Source: Vanilla planifolia
Lineage: Eukaryota > Streptophyta > Magnoliopsida > Asparagales > Orchidaceae
Assembly: GCA_023846275.1 (NCBI GenBank)
Contig: CM043874.1
Coordinates: forward strand, 27,501,630-27,565,629
Direction: 5' to 3'
Length of the DNA stretch: 64,000 bases
Below the pieces are notes generated by a model. It did no database searches and had not been told where the DNA came from. It saw only the letters and a program-made list of their open reading frames with translations. Each line of letters starts with the position of its first letter. Position 1 is the stretch's first letter. Shown piece by piece: positions 38,801 to 48,675 of the stretch. Made by a program: the position numbers and the translations under genes.

Positions 38801-41800
38801 AACGTCAATACAAGAAATGGCTAGAGAGAAAATATAGTACTTACACAATTAACATTCATAATGCTCTTACAACCTTTACTCAAGTATCAAGTGACACTAC
38901 TAAATGTAAGTAAATTTGAAATGATATTACCAAGATTGCAATACAAAAGAAAATAAACAAAATCAGTTTGATGCTTTCTACAACATTAATGCTTCGAATG
39001 AAGAAATGCAAGATGAATGACTCAAGTAAACCTAGTATTCTCTTATTCAAGTGTTTAAAAGTACCCTTTAATGCCTTAGCTTTTTCTCCAACATATTTTG
39101 GTACTTTTTATACTAAAATAAGTGTTAACACTCCTAATCCCTAATCTCAATGACTAATTCCTCTTTTCCAATTAGATTACTAGTCTTTATGCTTTTCAGT
39201 TTTCATTTATATTGTATGATCAGGTGGATTATATGATACTACATTACTCAATATACTAATCATCTAAATCATCGCCTATCTAATCAACCTAATACGTTTA
39301 CTTAAGAAGGATTGTATAAGTACGACGATAAACATCATATTGTACGATACCATTCAGTTTCCCGCATGCCTAGGTCTCAACTTCATTTCTCTAGTTTTAT
39401 ATAAATCATACAAGTACAATAAGTTATATCATATTATATTAAGCTATTCGACTTCACATGTCTAAAGATCATTTAGAACTCTTTTGATTTCAAATGAATC
39501 GTACAAATATGATAATCAATATCATATTATATGATTCCTTTTAGCTTTACCATTTCCTTATCACACTTAACAACTCTCTAGCTTGAAATAAATTATACAA
39601 GTACAATAAACAATATCGTATTATATGATAATAATCATTCTCTTGGATTTAAATACCTACTTTGTTAAGATTAGAATCGAACACGTACGGGGATATCATA
39701 CTGTACAAATAGCTTAACAAATGAACTCAAACCTGAATCGTCAAGTCCAACTCCTTGTCGGACTAACATATATGAACCAGTCACACTATAAACAAGAATG
39801 TCGCATTATATGATTAGTTCAAAATCAACATTTAAATGATGACTTCCTAAAGGATTCTTATCTCTTTAGCGAGTTTGAATTTTCTTGATGCCTTTTTTGG
39901 ATATTGTCGAATTCAAATGGTATACCTTGATGAGGGGATGATTAGATGATAAACCTTGTTGTACTTGATGAGGGGATGGAAATATTATTTCCCTCAGCTC
40001 ACACTTTTGGTTGTCTGTCTTTGACTTCTCTTAAGGTGTCATTGAGCATTTAAGTAGCAATTCTCGGATTGAATGGGATTTCTTCAAATTGTCAAGATAT
40101 TGAAAGGGAATGAGAACTAGGGGCCAAATGAGTCATGTAAAAGATGATGCTAAACCTATGTCATCCTCTTGGATTTGTTTGTATGCCATGTTAGCCCTCA
40201 TGATGATAAAATCCACAGACCATCATCGACTTTGTCTCATTACCCAACGTGAAAAACAAGGTTATCATTCCATTAGGATATGTGACCTCTACCAAGAATC
40301 CCACGATGGCTCTAACACAAGAAGCAATCACGTAGCTAAAATCTACAAAGACTTGCCAAATCTTTCGATTTGCAATTTAAGTGGTGATGATAATGGCATC
40401 ATTGTAGGAGATGCATAGAATGATTCTCCAACAACACAAATATGACATCCATAATGGCATTCTCCTTTTTTGTAATATTTGAAGGGCTTAGAAAAACTGT
40501 GTTGGTAAAACCTCTCGATTAGGAGATCCCTTAAAGGCCTCAAAAACATACCTCATGACTTTGGTTGAGGTGCTCCTTTTCCTTTTCTTTTATAAATCAA
40601 TTAACCATGGTTCTAAGGGCTTTACATTCTTCCATAACATATATGTGGTCAATTAAGTACTTATAGTATAAGGCTCTATCATGCTAATTAACATTAGCTT
40701 TGATCATTGATTGACAATGGGATTTGTAATACCCCTGAGCTTAAATAGCTACTAGAGCCTCCTCTAGGCACTCCACGGGATGTTGATGGTGTTTGGAATA
40801 CAAATGGGAGGAAGATGCTTGAACCTCTTGAAACAGCCTATTAAGATAACTAGATTCAGCTTTTCTATCATGAAAGTGATGACTACCTTATTGGATGTAT
40901 TGTATTTGTTTGAGGGTAAGGAACTAATGGTGCGAAAGCCATAAGGAAATGCCTAATGAGGCTGTTGGTTATCCAATGCAAGTTCTGGGCTCAATGTCAG
41001 AGGGATTAGAACATCAGCCAATGCTTTGAAGAGAGGCAATCGAGTGCTCATTGGGAATTCCTAGGAAATGGAGGGCATATAATAGGCTTGCATTTGTAGT
41101 CAAATTAGTGTGAAGAGCTAACTAGTAGTTTTCACCCATTATTGTTCCTCCTCAAAATAAGCCTAAGTGGCATGCCTCCAATGTGGATAGAAGCCTGACT
41201 TTCTTCTTCATTTCTCCATTCGTGGGTTCTCTTCACTTTGCCCATCATCTTGCAATATATGACAAAAAATGTTGTCACTAGATTAGTTCAATTAGAAGAG
41301 TAGCAGAGATTTATCTCAAAATTGAGGAAATGAGATACATCGCTATGTAATGGATTGTGAAAGAGAGAGACAATCAGAACATAAGAACTAACTTGAATAC
41401 CACTCTCACCACGATCAAAGTTCACAAAGATTCACGCAAAAAAAGCACCTAAAAGTGGGTGATTATAGCAAAAGTCACCCAGACATAAAGCTAATTAGTA
41501 CCACCACCTATTAACCTAAGTGAAACTAAGACATTTGAAACTAAGGTACAGCCTATTTTCTATTGCAACTCTAAAGCAAGTCAATGCTAATTGGGATCAT
41601 TTGCATAAATTGACCACGTTCCATGAAGGACCATGACTTTGAAACACCAATCCAAGCTACCCAAAGCTAATCCTTGACCCTTACATCCTCACATCAATTT
41701 CAATGATTGGTCAATTGTTTTAGATGGTTTGAAATAATTAAATGACCGAGAAGTAATCTTCTTCAAGCCAAAGAACTAAGTTTTCAAGCTATTTAAAGGT

Positions 41801-44800
41801 TCAAATGATATTTTATGTAATGTACACAAAAGACACTCTAAGTATTCCAAAAGTAATTCCAAACATACAAACACTCAAATGCATGCCTCAACATCATTGA
41901 AAACCTAATTAAGAACTATAACAAATGATCTAAGCAACTCTAAGGTAAGTAAGGGAAATTGCACAAGTATTCTAGCTTTAGTCTTAGATATCCAACAAAA
42001 ACATGCTTATATAACTATGAGTCATTCTAAAAAATTTAGTTTTGATACTAAAAAATAAATTGGAGCTAAGCCATATAAATTATAGTGATTTGGGGGAAGA
42101 GTACAACAATGAAACTAGATCAATGACACAAACATAATGTAAACTAATGGTTTAGTTTAAGGTAAACCTAACCCCACCTAAGAACATGAAGGACAAAAAC
42201 TTTGCCTCCAAGAATTGCAACCATCTAACTTGACTGCATGGGATCAACCAAGGTTCTAAATTCTTCAAGAGAGTAAATCTCAAAAAACAAAACTCTATTC
42301 TCTTCTTAAGTTCCAACTTTTATGTATCTAAAGCCATCTCTTGTTGCTAGTAGCCATATCATCTAGAATCTTTGAACCAAAAAAAGCTCATTTCATGCAA
42401 ATATACCTCTATTTAAAGCTCGTGTGACAATGTTAATGTCAATGATGCATACAACACCAAAAATGAAGTGTATCATTGAAGCTTTGCAAACAGATTCTTC
42501 ATGCATTCCATTAGGAAAATGGAGATATCAAAAAATATGCTAAAAAAGCACCAAGGAAATATTTGGCTTCTTTAATAGACAAAGGAGGGTTTGATTTCAA
42601 TGTAGATATCAATGGTGAGTCCACATTGACTTTGCCAACATCTACTAGATTGTCCAAATGATTCTTATCCACTCAAAAAAATTAATAATCTGAATGATTT
42701 GATAAACTTGATGATAGGGCTTTGATACCTTAGGCTATATATGCCTTTTAAGAAATCACAAGATTGTATAGCAATGCATGTAAAAAAGAAGATATCATAT
42801 CATTTTTAGCAATTTTTACTATATGGTGATGGCTTTTGGCTTAAAGAATGCAAGAGAGAAGTACTAGCATAGATCAATGCTGTCTTAAGAAACCATATAA
42901 GGAGGAACATCAAATCAAATGTCAAAGGCATTTGAAAAGAACCTTTATGAATTCACAAGACCTTAGAAAAAATTAGGAAAAACAAATGAGGCCTAAGTTA
43001 TTAAGTGCACCTTTAGATCATTCTCAAGCAAATTCCCAAGTATCCTTGTCTTAAAAGGTATGAACCAACCAAAATAAGGTTCAGGCTATTTTCGGAATGG
43101 AAATTCATTAAAATTTCGGTAAGGTACTAAGAAAAGAAGAATCATTGGGCTAAGTTGATCTTGTGACGACCAATAAGGAAGCACCATTCTTCAAGGTCCT
43201 CCACCACAGAAAGATATAATGGATAAAAGAGATGAGACATTTGTCAAAATTTTCAAAAAAAACATTCAAATCATGGGTTGAACACACACCATTTAGTAAA
43301 AAAGGTAAATTTTAAAGTAGATCCATTTCACTAAGAACTATTAAAGGAATTACAAACACATGCGTTCAATGCACATTATAAAACAGCCAACATATATTCA
43401 ACATTTAGGAACAACCAGAGCTCAAACCACCTTACCACTTTCTACCTCTAGACTACCGAGCCAACCTATCCTTAATCCTATCAACACTATTCTATCCAAA
43501 AAAAAAAATACAAAACTAAATTTATGAATAACTTTGTACTAGACAAAACCACTATTGAACATTGTTATCAGCCCTAGGTAGCGAAGGGCACTAGTTCCTA
43601 GAAGTTTGAGTGATGAAGGCTCTCTACGACATCTCAAAAGGTAGATTAAATATCTTAGCAATGAGCCCAGCCCACCTCAAGACTTCCTCCATGATGCTCC
43701 TTGAAAAATGCTCTTCAATTAACAAAATGAATTAGTCCTCAACCTTTGTCAGCTTCTCTTAAAAAGCCTTATTCTACTCCAGTTTAAATATCTTCTAGCA
43801 CCATAGGGATCCGAATGCAACACAACTCTAAGAACATAGAACATGCTTAAAATCATCATTTAGTGTATGCATAGTCATACATAAAGGAGGTAGCCTCCTT
43901 CATTCAAGTGAAGGTTTCATAGGCTTTCTTTCTCATCAACCTACAACAAAGACATAGTTCTTTGGGAAGAACATGGTCAACAATCAAGTGGTTAGTTTCC
44001 TCAATTACCCTTCTCTAGCCACTTTAAATATTATCCAACATAAGAGAGGTGGGTTCTTCCATTAAAGCAACAATCAACAAAGCTCTTATTCACCTTCTCC
44101 CGAGAATGAAATGATGTGGGAAGCACTTGACACAGAATCACCAACAATGACCACATTGGAGGTAATCACATCCTCCATATCCATCCTTATTTCAGTTGCC
44201 TTCCCATCTCATCTCTTCTTTTCACTCGACCTCACTAATCATCCCTTTTCTTTTCCATAGTGTAGAATTACAAGACTAATCCAACATCAACAGAAAGATA
44301 GTAATTGAAAAGTGCACAAGTGTGGATAAAAGTAAATATTGCCCACTAAAATGAATTTGCTTTCCTATTGGTCCCTTAAGCAATGTGCCACATGTTTGAA
44401 ATTTGAATGTGGAACTTCAAATCATGAAGAATTATTGTGAATTGAAAGTGTCTTATAATACATGAAGTGGCAAATCTAAGTCAAAGAACAAAAGAGCACT
44501 TAGTAAGCTATGCCACTCCAACTTTTACACAAAAGAAGAACCAATGAACAAAACGAGTAATGCATGAAATATGAGCCAACCAACAAGGGAGATATTGGAA
44601 CGATCAAACCAACATCATCACAATAGCAACTCCAACTAAGAGCTCTAATGCTACGATGAAGGGGTCCAGTAGAATTAGAAGCTAATATGTCAATGCAAGC
44701 TACCTTGCCCAATGAGTTCTTAATAGAATTAGAGACAATAAGGAGAAGAGACATCACCAATCCAACAAAGGCCCACTTCCACACCATCCAATAAAATGAA

Positions 44801-46245
44801 GAAGCAACCATAATTCAATAAGTGCCAAACAATCTAGTCCTTCTAACCAATTCAAGCCTAAACACTAGCCATATCAGAAAGCTAACTATAGTGATCATGG
44901 ATTTAAATCTTGGAAGCTCAACATTTTTCGCTAAAGAGGAGGCCAGATAATAATGAACACAAAAAGATAAGGCATTAAGCATTGATATCCATAATTGAAT
45001 AACAAAAAGCACATTAATGTACACTAAGTAGAGAAGCATAACTTTGGGTCTCTAACAAGCTTGCCCAAATTACTCCACAAGATTAATAGTTAACTATCTT
45101 CACCACAAGTGAACATGAGAAAAAGGGTATATCAAACCTGAAAAGGAGGTAAATATTGCTTGAGGTTGGAGAAAGGTTCAACTCACTTGAGGATGCTAAT
45201 AATAGAGGAGGCAAGGATGTATAGAAAGGAGGACCCTAGTGCATCAATCATCCTCTTAAAAGCCATTTAGGACAACAATATTTGAAGTGGTTCTATCATT
45301 ATGTTGCATGGGAATGTCCAATATCAAAGTCATGAATCACAATTGCATTGCATTACTAGCAAGGTACTTTTGTCTTTTTCATCTTCTCATACAATTAAAC
45401 AAGTTGTTTTCAAGTTTTTTTCTGTGTAAGATCATTTAGAACTATTAAAACATGTAAAACATCATTTCATATTAATATAATCTAAAAGGAGTGAATAAGT
45501 TCCCTTCATCTAATTACTATTTCAAAAAATTTAGTATTATTCACCTTTAAAATATAAGCTCTAAAGCCTATTCCAAATACAATTCATAAAGAATGTCCTC
45601 CAATCCCAGATGAATAAGGAAGCAAACAAACACCATGGTCCTAATTGTGATGTCTAAAATTAATATTTATAGTTATTTGAAAAAATGCAAAGACAAAATA
45701 AGAGAACGATAAATAGATACCTCACTTGGGATTTGGCGCCCATTAAAAACTGAATTTTCTGAGACATTAAGATTGTAATTTGGAAGAGAATGAACATAAA
45801 TGGAATAGAGCCCTTCATGTCCTTTAAAGAACCTATCCCATAGTGGCGCAAAGGGAAGTGGTCCTCTTGTAAGGAACATGAATGCCACCTTGGGCACTCT
45901 CTTGAAAGGATAACCTTCCATCTTAGGAACCATTGTAGCTCTCCAAAAGAGCTCATCATCACTGAGATCATGAGAAACATATTTGGGATGAACAAAACTC
46001 TTTATACTCAGCCTCTCCTTGTCACAATTTGTAGTGTACATCTTTATAGGGAAGAAAAGCTCTTTCGTTTGTGTGGTTAAATACTGACTATATCGGCCAC
46101 TCACAGACAGGCCCATAAGAGCTCCTCCTGCAAATATGACTAGAGCCCAGATGATTCTTAATAATCTCCCTGAACAATCCTTCCAAGGGGACACAAGGTA
46201 GAAATCCGCTCTCCCCTCATCCGTCTTGCTTTTCCATGCATTCAT
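29170..46245 (-). CDS. Two-exon core-2/I-branching GlcNAc-transferase-like gene (DUF266, GT14), join(45721..46245, 29170..29811)
   Basis: This is the only host gene I can support. Exon 1 (175 codons) and exon 2 (213 codons plus stop) join in phase 0 into a 388-residue protein, the usual length for the plant DUF266/GT14 family. Seen: a short N-terminal tail, one hydrophobic segment at about residues 28-48 (type II signal anchor), then the family signatures in order. These are DDELFWRA (96-103), [14 protein letters not shown] (118-131), IYVHSLP (149-155), [15 protein letters not shown] (187-201), [14 protein letters not shown] (204-217), RKGSQWFEL (260-268), a [15 protein letters not shown] block, and a [10 protein letters not shown] block near the C-terminus. 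Known of the family: Golgi glycosyltransferase-like proteins related to animal core-2 enzymes, with plant substrates mostly undefined. Inference: an intact, functional Golgi glycosyltransferase. No frameshift or internal stop is seen, in contrast to every transposon frame around it. Confidence 0.93.
29822..29848. repeat. (AAAT)n microsatellite beside the exon 2 acceptor
   Basis: Six to seven tandem AAAT units. On the gene strand this is (TTTA)n ending about 11 bp before the AG acceptor at 29,812, so the microsatellite supplies the U-rich tract of the 3' splice site. Confidence 0.95.
29880..32220. other. Intronic DNA, unassigned
   Basis: No coding similarity is seen. A 10-bp perfect inverted repeat (aacctgttct near 30,665 and agaacaggtt near 30,741) lies in a slightly GC-richer patch. 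I see nothing else worth annotating. Confidence 0.4.
32225..33215 (+). mobile_element. Deleted Gypsy gag-protease relic, intronic copy 1
   Basis: A low-complexity gag tail is followed by protease-like sequence: SLIMNVTTI then a VKRLGLE-type phrase near 32,650, and [16 protein letters not shown] followed by WKWEALYI near 32,790. This corresponds to the V.CDVxPLxACDVLLGSPYLWxR motif of plant Gypsy proteases. RT, RNase H and integrase are absent, and the protease runs into a short tail. The relic is colinear with 34,640-35,640 at an offset of about 2.39 kb and is antisense to the host gene. Confidence 0.6.
34640..35640 (+). mobile_element. Deleted Gypsy gag-protease relic, intronic copy 2
   Basis: The same layout as copy 1. 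The gag tail has a [14 protein letters not shown] low-complexity run (34,665-34,720). Next come [19 protein letters not shown] (about 35,018-35,075, matching the NLVSxxLVDKLxLKT..HP protease segment) and [11 protein letters not shown] near 35,166, followed by the same tail, here open over 35,416-35,610. Stops elsewhere show decay. Confidence 0.6.
35645..37220. other. Intronic DNA, unassigned
   Basis: Short open stretches only. The region 36,720-37,030 is very AT-rich with repeated gcatatatac/catacttcatgca-type words, and 37,040-37,190 is a slightly GC-richer patch. No family is recognised. Confidence 0.4.
37230..37600 (-). pseudogene. Gypsy (Tat/Ogre-like) RNase H remnant
   Basis: On the minus strand from 37,490 the frame reads [11 protein letters not shown], then a stop, then [15 protein letters not shown]. 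This matches the conserved IVVxNDSQLVVNQVxGxFExxS stretch of the second RNase H domain typical of Tat-lineage elements. Downstream, [18 protein letters not shown] parallels the N-x-x-AD-x-LAKLAS end of the domain. A stop replaces the Gln, and frame changes show that it is dead. Confidence 0.55.
38510..39880 (-). mobile_element. Probable solo LTR of a SIRE-like Copia element
   Basis: The plus-strand order resembles the reversed 1.35-kb LTRs at 48.7-53.4 and 58.4-59.75 kb: a ggtgaatta start, an AT-rich lead, a gatgattcgatccaaacccc segment, then ccttta..gctttt, and finally a tail rich in atcatattatatgat words. I could not align it base by base, so the family assignment rests on layout. Confidence 0.4.
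39310..39820. repeat. Degenerate tandem repeat of about 93 bp, about six copies
   Basis: A core like acaagtacaataaacaat followed by atcatattatatgat recurs near 39,314, 39,409, 39,501, 39,594, 39,683 and 39,786, so spacings are 89-103 bp. The sequence between cores is poorly conserved. The same words appear singly in the Copia LTR tails elsewhere in the window. Confidence 0.6.
40300..40900 (-). pseudogene. Possible Gypsy (Tat-like) gag remnant
   Basis: On the minus strand near 40,680 the frame reads [20 protein letters not shown] followed by ALRTMVN. This resembles the zinc-knuckle-like YCxYHxxxGHxTEECxxLRxxI of Tat-lineage gag proteins, with Cys and His changed. A 68-residue open stretch lies downstream (40,549-40,343). 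Similarity is short, so the call is tentative. Confidence 0.35.
40910..42590. other. Intronic DNA, unassigned
   Basis: No conserved domain is read in any frame. The left edge may be the upstream part of the gag-like remnant at 40.3-40.9 kb. Confidence 0.35.
42620..43130 (+). pseudogene. Gypsy (Tat-like) reverse transcriptase remnant
   Basis: [20 protein letters not shown] near 42,645 corresponds to ACPKDSYPLPxIDxLVDAT of Tat-lineage RTs. Farther on, [15 protein letters not shown] near 42,815 matches the FCYxVMPFGLKNAGATYQR block. The DD-containing motif is destroyed, and the last recognisable phrase, [16 protein letters not shown], lies near 42,965. Opposite in strand to the RNase H and gag remnants, so it comes from a separate insertion. 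Confidence 0.65.
43140..45715. other. Intronic DNA next to exon 1, with one hydrophobic broken frame
   Basis: On the minus strand a single frame runs from 45,039 to 44,500 with one internal stop at 44,815-44,817. Its reading is strongly hydrophobic and membrane-like but matches no family that I recognise. The rest of the stretch, including the slightly GC-richer 43,590-44,260, shows no conserved domain. Confidence 0.35.
45721..46245 (-). CDS. Exon 1 of the GT14/DUF266 gene (residues 1-175)
   Basis: The chosen start is the ATG at 46,245-46,243 (protein begins [15 protein letters not shown]). The same frame runs upstream without ATG to a TGA at 46,288-46,290, so no longer methionine start is available; the upstream open codons are probably 5'UTR. 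A hydrophobic stretch ([20 protein letters not shown]) gives the membrane anchor, followed by a stem region and the start of the catalytic-like domain. The exon ends in FNGRQIPSE. The next bases on the minus strand are GTATCT, a good donor, with the junction after a full codon (phase 0). Reading on past 45,721 gives only a few non-family residues before a stop, which supports the splice. Confidence 0.93.
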
Positions 46246-46733
46246 CTCAATCCAGAAAAAAACAACCTCAATTGCAACCAAATTGATTCAAACGATCATT
46301 AATTGCTATGCCAACAACTTCACGTTGTCCTAAATCATTGTTTCCAGACGTCTGATCTCCCCAAGATTTAATCGAGAAGAAAAATCTGAATAAATTCATT
46401 CAGAGCAATGTAAGGTCATAGAATTCATCCAAAACTCTATAAAGCCGACAAACCAGTCAGAACTATCGTTAAAGGCGTTCTATAAAAAAAAAGGCCTTAA
46501 ATTGAAGCATGACATCTAAAAAGCCCATTTAGGAATATCACTAACGTTACCAATAAGGATTCCTTAGTACTTCCCCGGAATACCTCTCGGATTTGGTAAT
46601 CACGTATCTCCGACCATCCGTCTTGAAAAGTAGACGGCTAATAGATCACGGGCTACATTGACGGATCACCATTATCCTCGCAACTTGCCCTTTCCCCCGC
46701 CGCCCTCGTCGCTGATTGCTGCTGACGAATTGC

Positions 46734-46759
46734 AGAGAGAGAGAGAGAGAGAGAGAGAA
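46734..46759. repeat. (GA)13 / (CT)13 microsatellite
   Basis: A perfect dinucleotide repeat, GA on the plus strand and CT on the gene strand, in the putative 5'UTR about 490 bp upstream of the ATG. Confidence 0.95.
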
Positions 46760-46780
46760 CGTTTGCTGGTCGCCCCTGAA

Positions 46781-46802
46781 AGTTGGAAGTTGGAAGTTGG
46801 AA
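46781..46802. repeat. Short 7-bp tandem repeat (AGTTGGA)3
   Basis: Three uninterrupted copies of a 7-bp unit lie next to the CT microsatellite, in the GC-richer presumed promoter/5'UTR. Confidence 0.85.
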
Positions 46803-46904
46803 AATAATGGCTGTGCCAAAGGACGACCGGTGACCCGTGGAACAAATGCACAAGGTTTACACCATCATCGGCCAAATACTACAATAGGAACATCGTCCAA
46901 ATAA

Positions 46905-48020
46905 CGATTCTGGAAGTTTTGTAGGCATAATAATAACTAATTTGAAGATTAAGAAAAAAGAACTCTTTGAATCGGCATACAAGTAAAAGGACAATGTTGT
47001 ATAAGATAAAAAAAAAACAAAAGAAATCATCCAATTTTCAAGGACAAATCATCTCTAGATTAATTGGAAACCCATCATATCACAAATTCAAAATAATCAA
47101 CAGCATGAGCACTTTGTAATGCTAACATTAAAATGAATCAATCTTATCCAAGCTATATGGCACCTTTTTTTTTTACTTACTCTTTTTGTTCATTTTTTTT
47201 TCTTTTTTTATCTTCCTCCTTCACACCTCCTTTGAACTTACGCATTTTTTTTTATCAAAGATCAATGTTGTCTTATTAAGAAATGAACTTGAGAGTTTTC
47301 AAAATGTTGTAAGAACAATATTGGAGATCTCCAATAAAGAAGAATGGGCTTTCTAAGAGGAAATCATCCTTAAAAAAACTAGATAAAGTCCCATCAAAAT
47401 ATAGGATAAGAAAATAATAAGTTTAATAATTTAGTAAATAGAACTAATATATCTTAAGAGAACTCAAGAATCACCTTTAACATTTTAAAACTTATCATTA
47501 GATATCAAGCAAGTGATCTCAAGCAAAAATTGAGGAATATAACACAAGTAACAACTATGAAAATACGTGCTCGACATAGAATATGATCTCAAGCACACTC
47601 CAATGCTTTAGAAACCTAATTCAAGCACTCATAAGTATATATGAGAATTTTTAAAAGAAAATTGATGAGTTTTTTCTTAAGATTCTCTAAGAGATATTGT
47701 TGGAGTATAATATATTACAATTGGAAGTTTGATGACCACAATTTTTATGGGATTTCTAGTCATTAATAAAAATAGTCTTTCATTTTGGTATTTTTTTATA
47801 TTTATCAAATAATATTAGATTTTTATAAAGTCCATTAGATGTGTCTTATAAGAGTAAACTTACTAGATAGAAGAATTTTTAATCTCTACTGTAGCTAAGA
47901 GTTGTAAACATTGGTGGCAAGAAATAAGTGTTATGCTTTGCTTCATATTATTATATGTTTTTGTGCTTGCTTTTATTGCCCGATCCCTATGCCCTCAAAA
48001 TTCAAGATCTTGTTATACAA
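46905..48020. other. AT-rich upstream flank of the GT14 gene
   Basis: It contains poly-T/poly-A tracts (47,165-47,260) and no recognisable gene. An LTR-like start (tgttggagtataatatatta) occurs near 47,698. Confidence 0.35.
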
Positions 48021-48675
48021 ATGTAACATCCCAAAAAATTGGGAAATAATGATTAAAAATAATTATTTTTATAATTTAGAATTATTAGATAATTAAATTA
48101 ACCAACCATACGATTGATTAAAATCCCTAAGAAAAGAGAAAAAAATTATAATCATCCTAAGAGGTTGAAATCATATCAATTGATAATTTTTATGATCATT
48201 ATAGATTTCTAAAAATTTATTACACTTTAAAGAAATGTATTTTGGTAAAAAGAGTGGTCACTATAAAAAAATGAGAGCTAAGATGCCCAAGCAAGTGTAA
48301 GTTGAATTATACAAGTTTTAAACTCAAATATACAATGTAAAAAAGCTAAGAACTTAAACAAATCTTGAACATAATTGATCTTAAACTTTGTTTTAAAAGA
48401 TCTTATAAACCTTAAAAGTCTTTGTGTGAGGAAAGAGGTAAAATAATATTATGATTTTTTAAGTGATTGATACAAACACAAATCTATGTCTACCCTTAGT
48501 CAAAAGACTAAACAAGTATTAATAAAGCCTTTTGTAGATGCTAATAGAAAAATCCTACACATTACCTAAAAAATCTTACAATACCAGGTCAAAAGGCCCT
48601 ACAATCATTATCCAATATAAGATTACAACATTGGGTCAATAAAATCTACAATCATTGACTTACATGAGTCTACAA
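48021..48675 (+). mobile_element. LTR-like fragment beginning TGTAACATCCC
   Basis: tgtaacatcccaaaaaattg at 48,021 has the form of a plant LTR 5' end. No second copy was found, and the right part (48,540-48,675) carries short repeats of cctacaatcatt/ttacaacattgg type that adjoin the next element. It could be a truncated solo LTR. Confidence 0.3.

Larger units (their letters stand above)
29812..45720 (-). other. Giant 15.9-kb intron of the GT14/DUF266 gene
   Basis: The intron is 15,909 bp, phase 0, with a GT donor at 45,720 and an AG acceptor at 29,812. It is filled with decayed retroelement pieces on both strands: Gypsy gag-protease relics at 32.2-33.2 and 34.6-35.6 kb, Tat-like RNase H at about 37.4 kb, a probable Copia LTR at 38.5-39.9 kb, a possible Tat-like gag at about 40.6 kb and a Tat-like RT at 42.6-43.1 kb. 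I see no additional conserved GT14 exon inside it, and none is needed because both exons together give a full-length protein. Growth of the intron by transposon insertion is inferred from this content. Confidence 0.88.
46246..46900 (-). promoter_or_regulatory. Probable 5'UTR and core promoter of the GT14/DUF266 gene
   Basis: The stretch 46,600-46,880 is clearly more GC-rich than the rest of the window (for example ttgccctttcccccgccgcc at 46,685). Read on the minus strand it carries a (CT)n tract at 46,759-46,734, the kind of pyrimidine microsatellite common in plant 5'UTRs and near transcription starts. A 7-bp triplication, (AGTTGGA)3, lies at 46,781-46,802. I find no convincing TATA box at the expected spacing. 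A 5'UTR intron ending near the TTCTGGATTGAG just before the ATG is possible but unproven. The start site itself is not determined. Confidence 0.5.

Noticed and set aside
45673-46281. A single-exon protein starting at 46,281 and reading through to 45,673
   Set aside because: The first codon at 46,281 is TTG, not ATG, and the last 27 residues after IPSE do not follow the family. The ATG at 46,245 and a splice at 45,721 explain the locus better.
46672-46904. Several short frames with Ser-Leu or Arg-Glu repeats
   Set aside because: These are translations of the CT/GA microsatellite in the 5'UTR.
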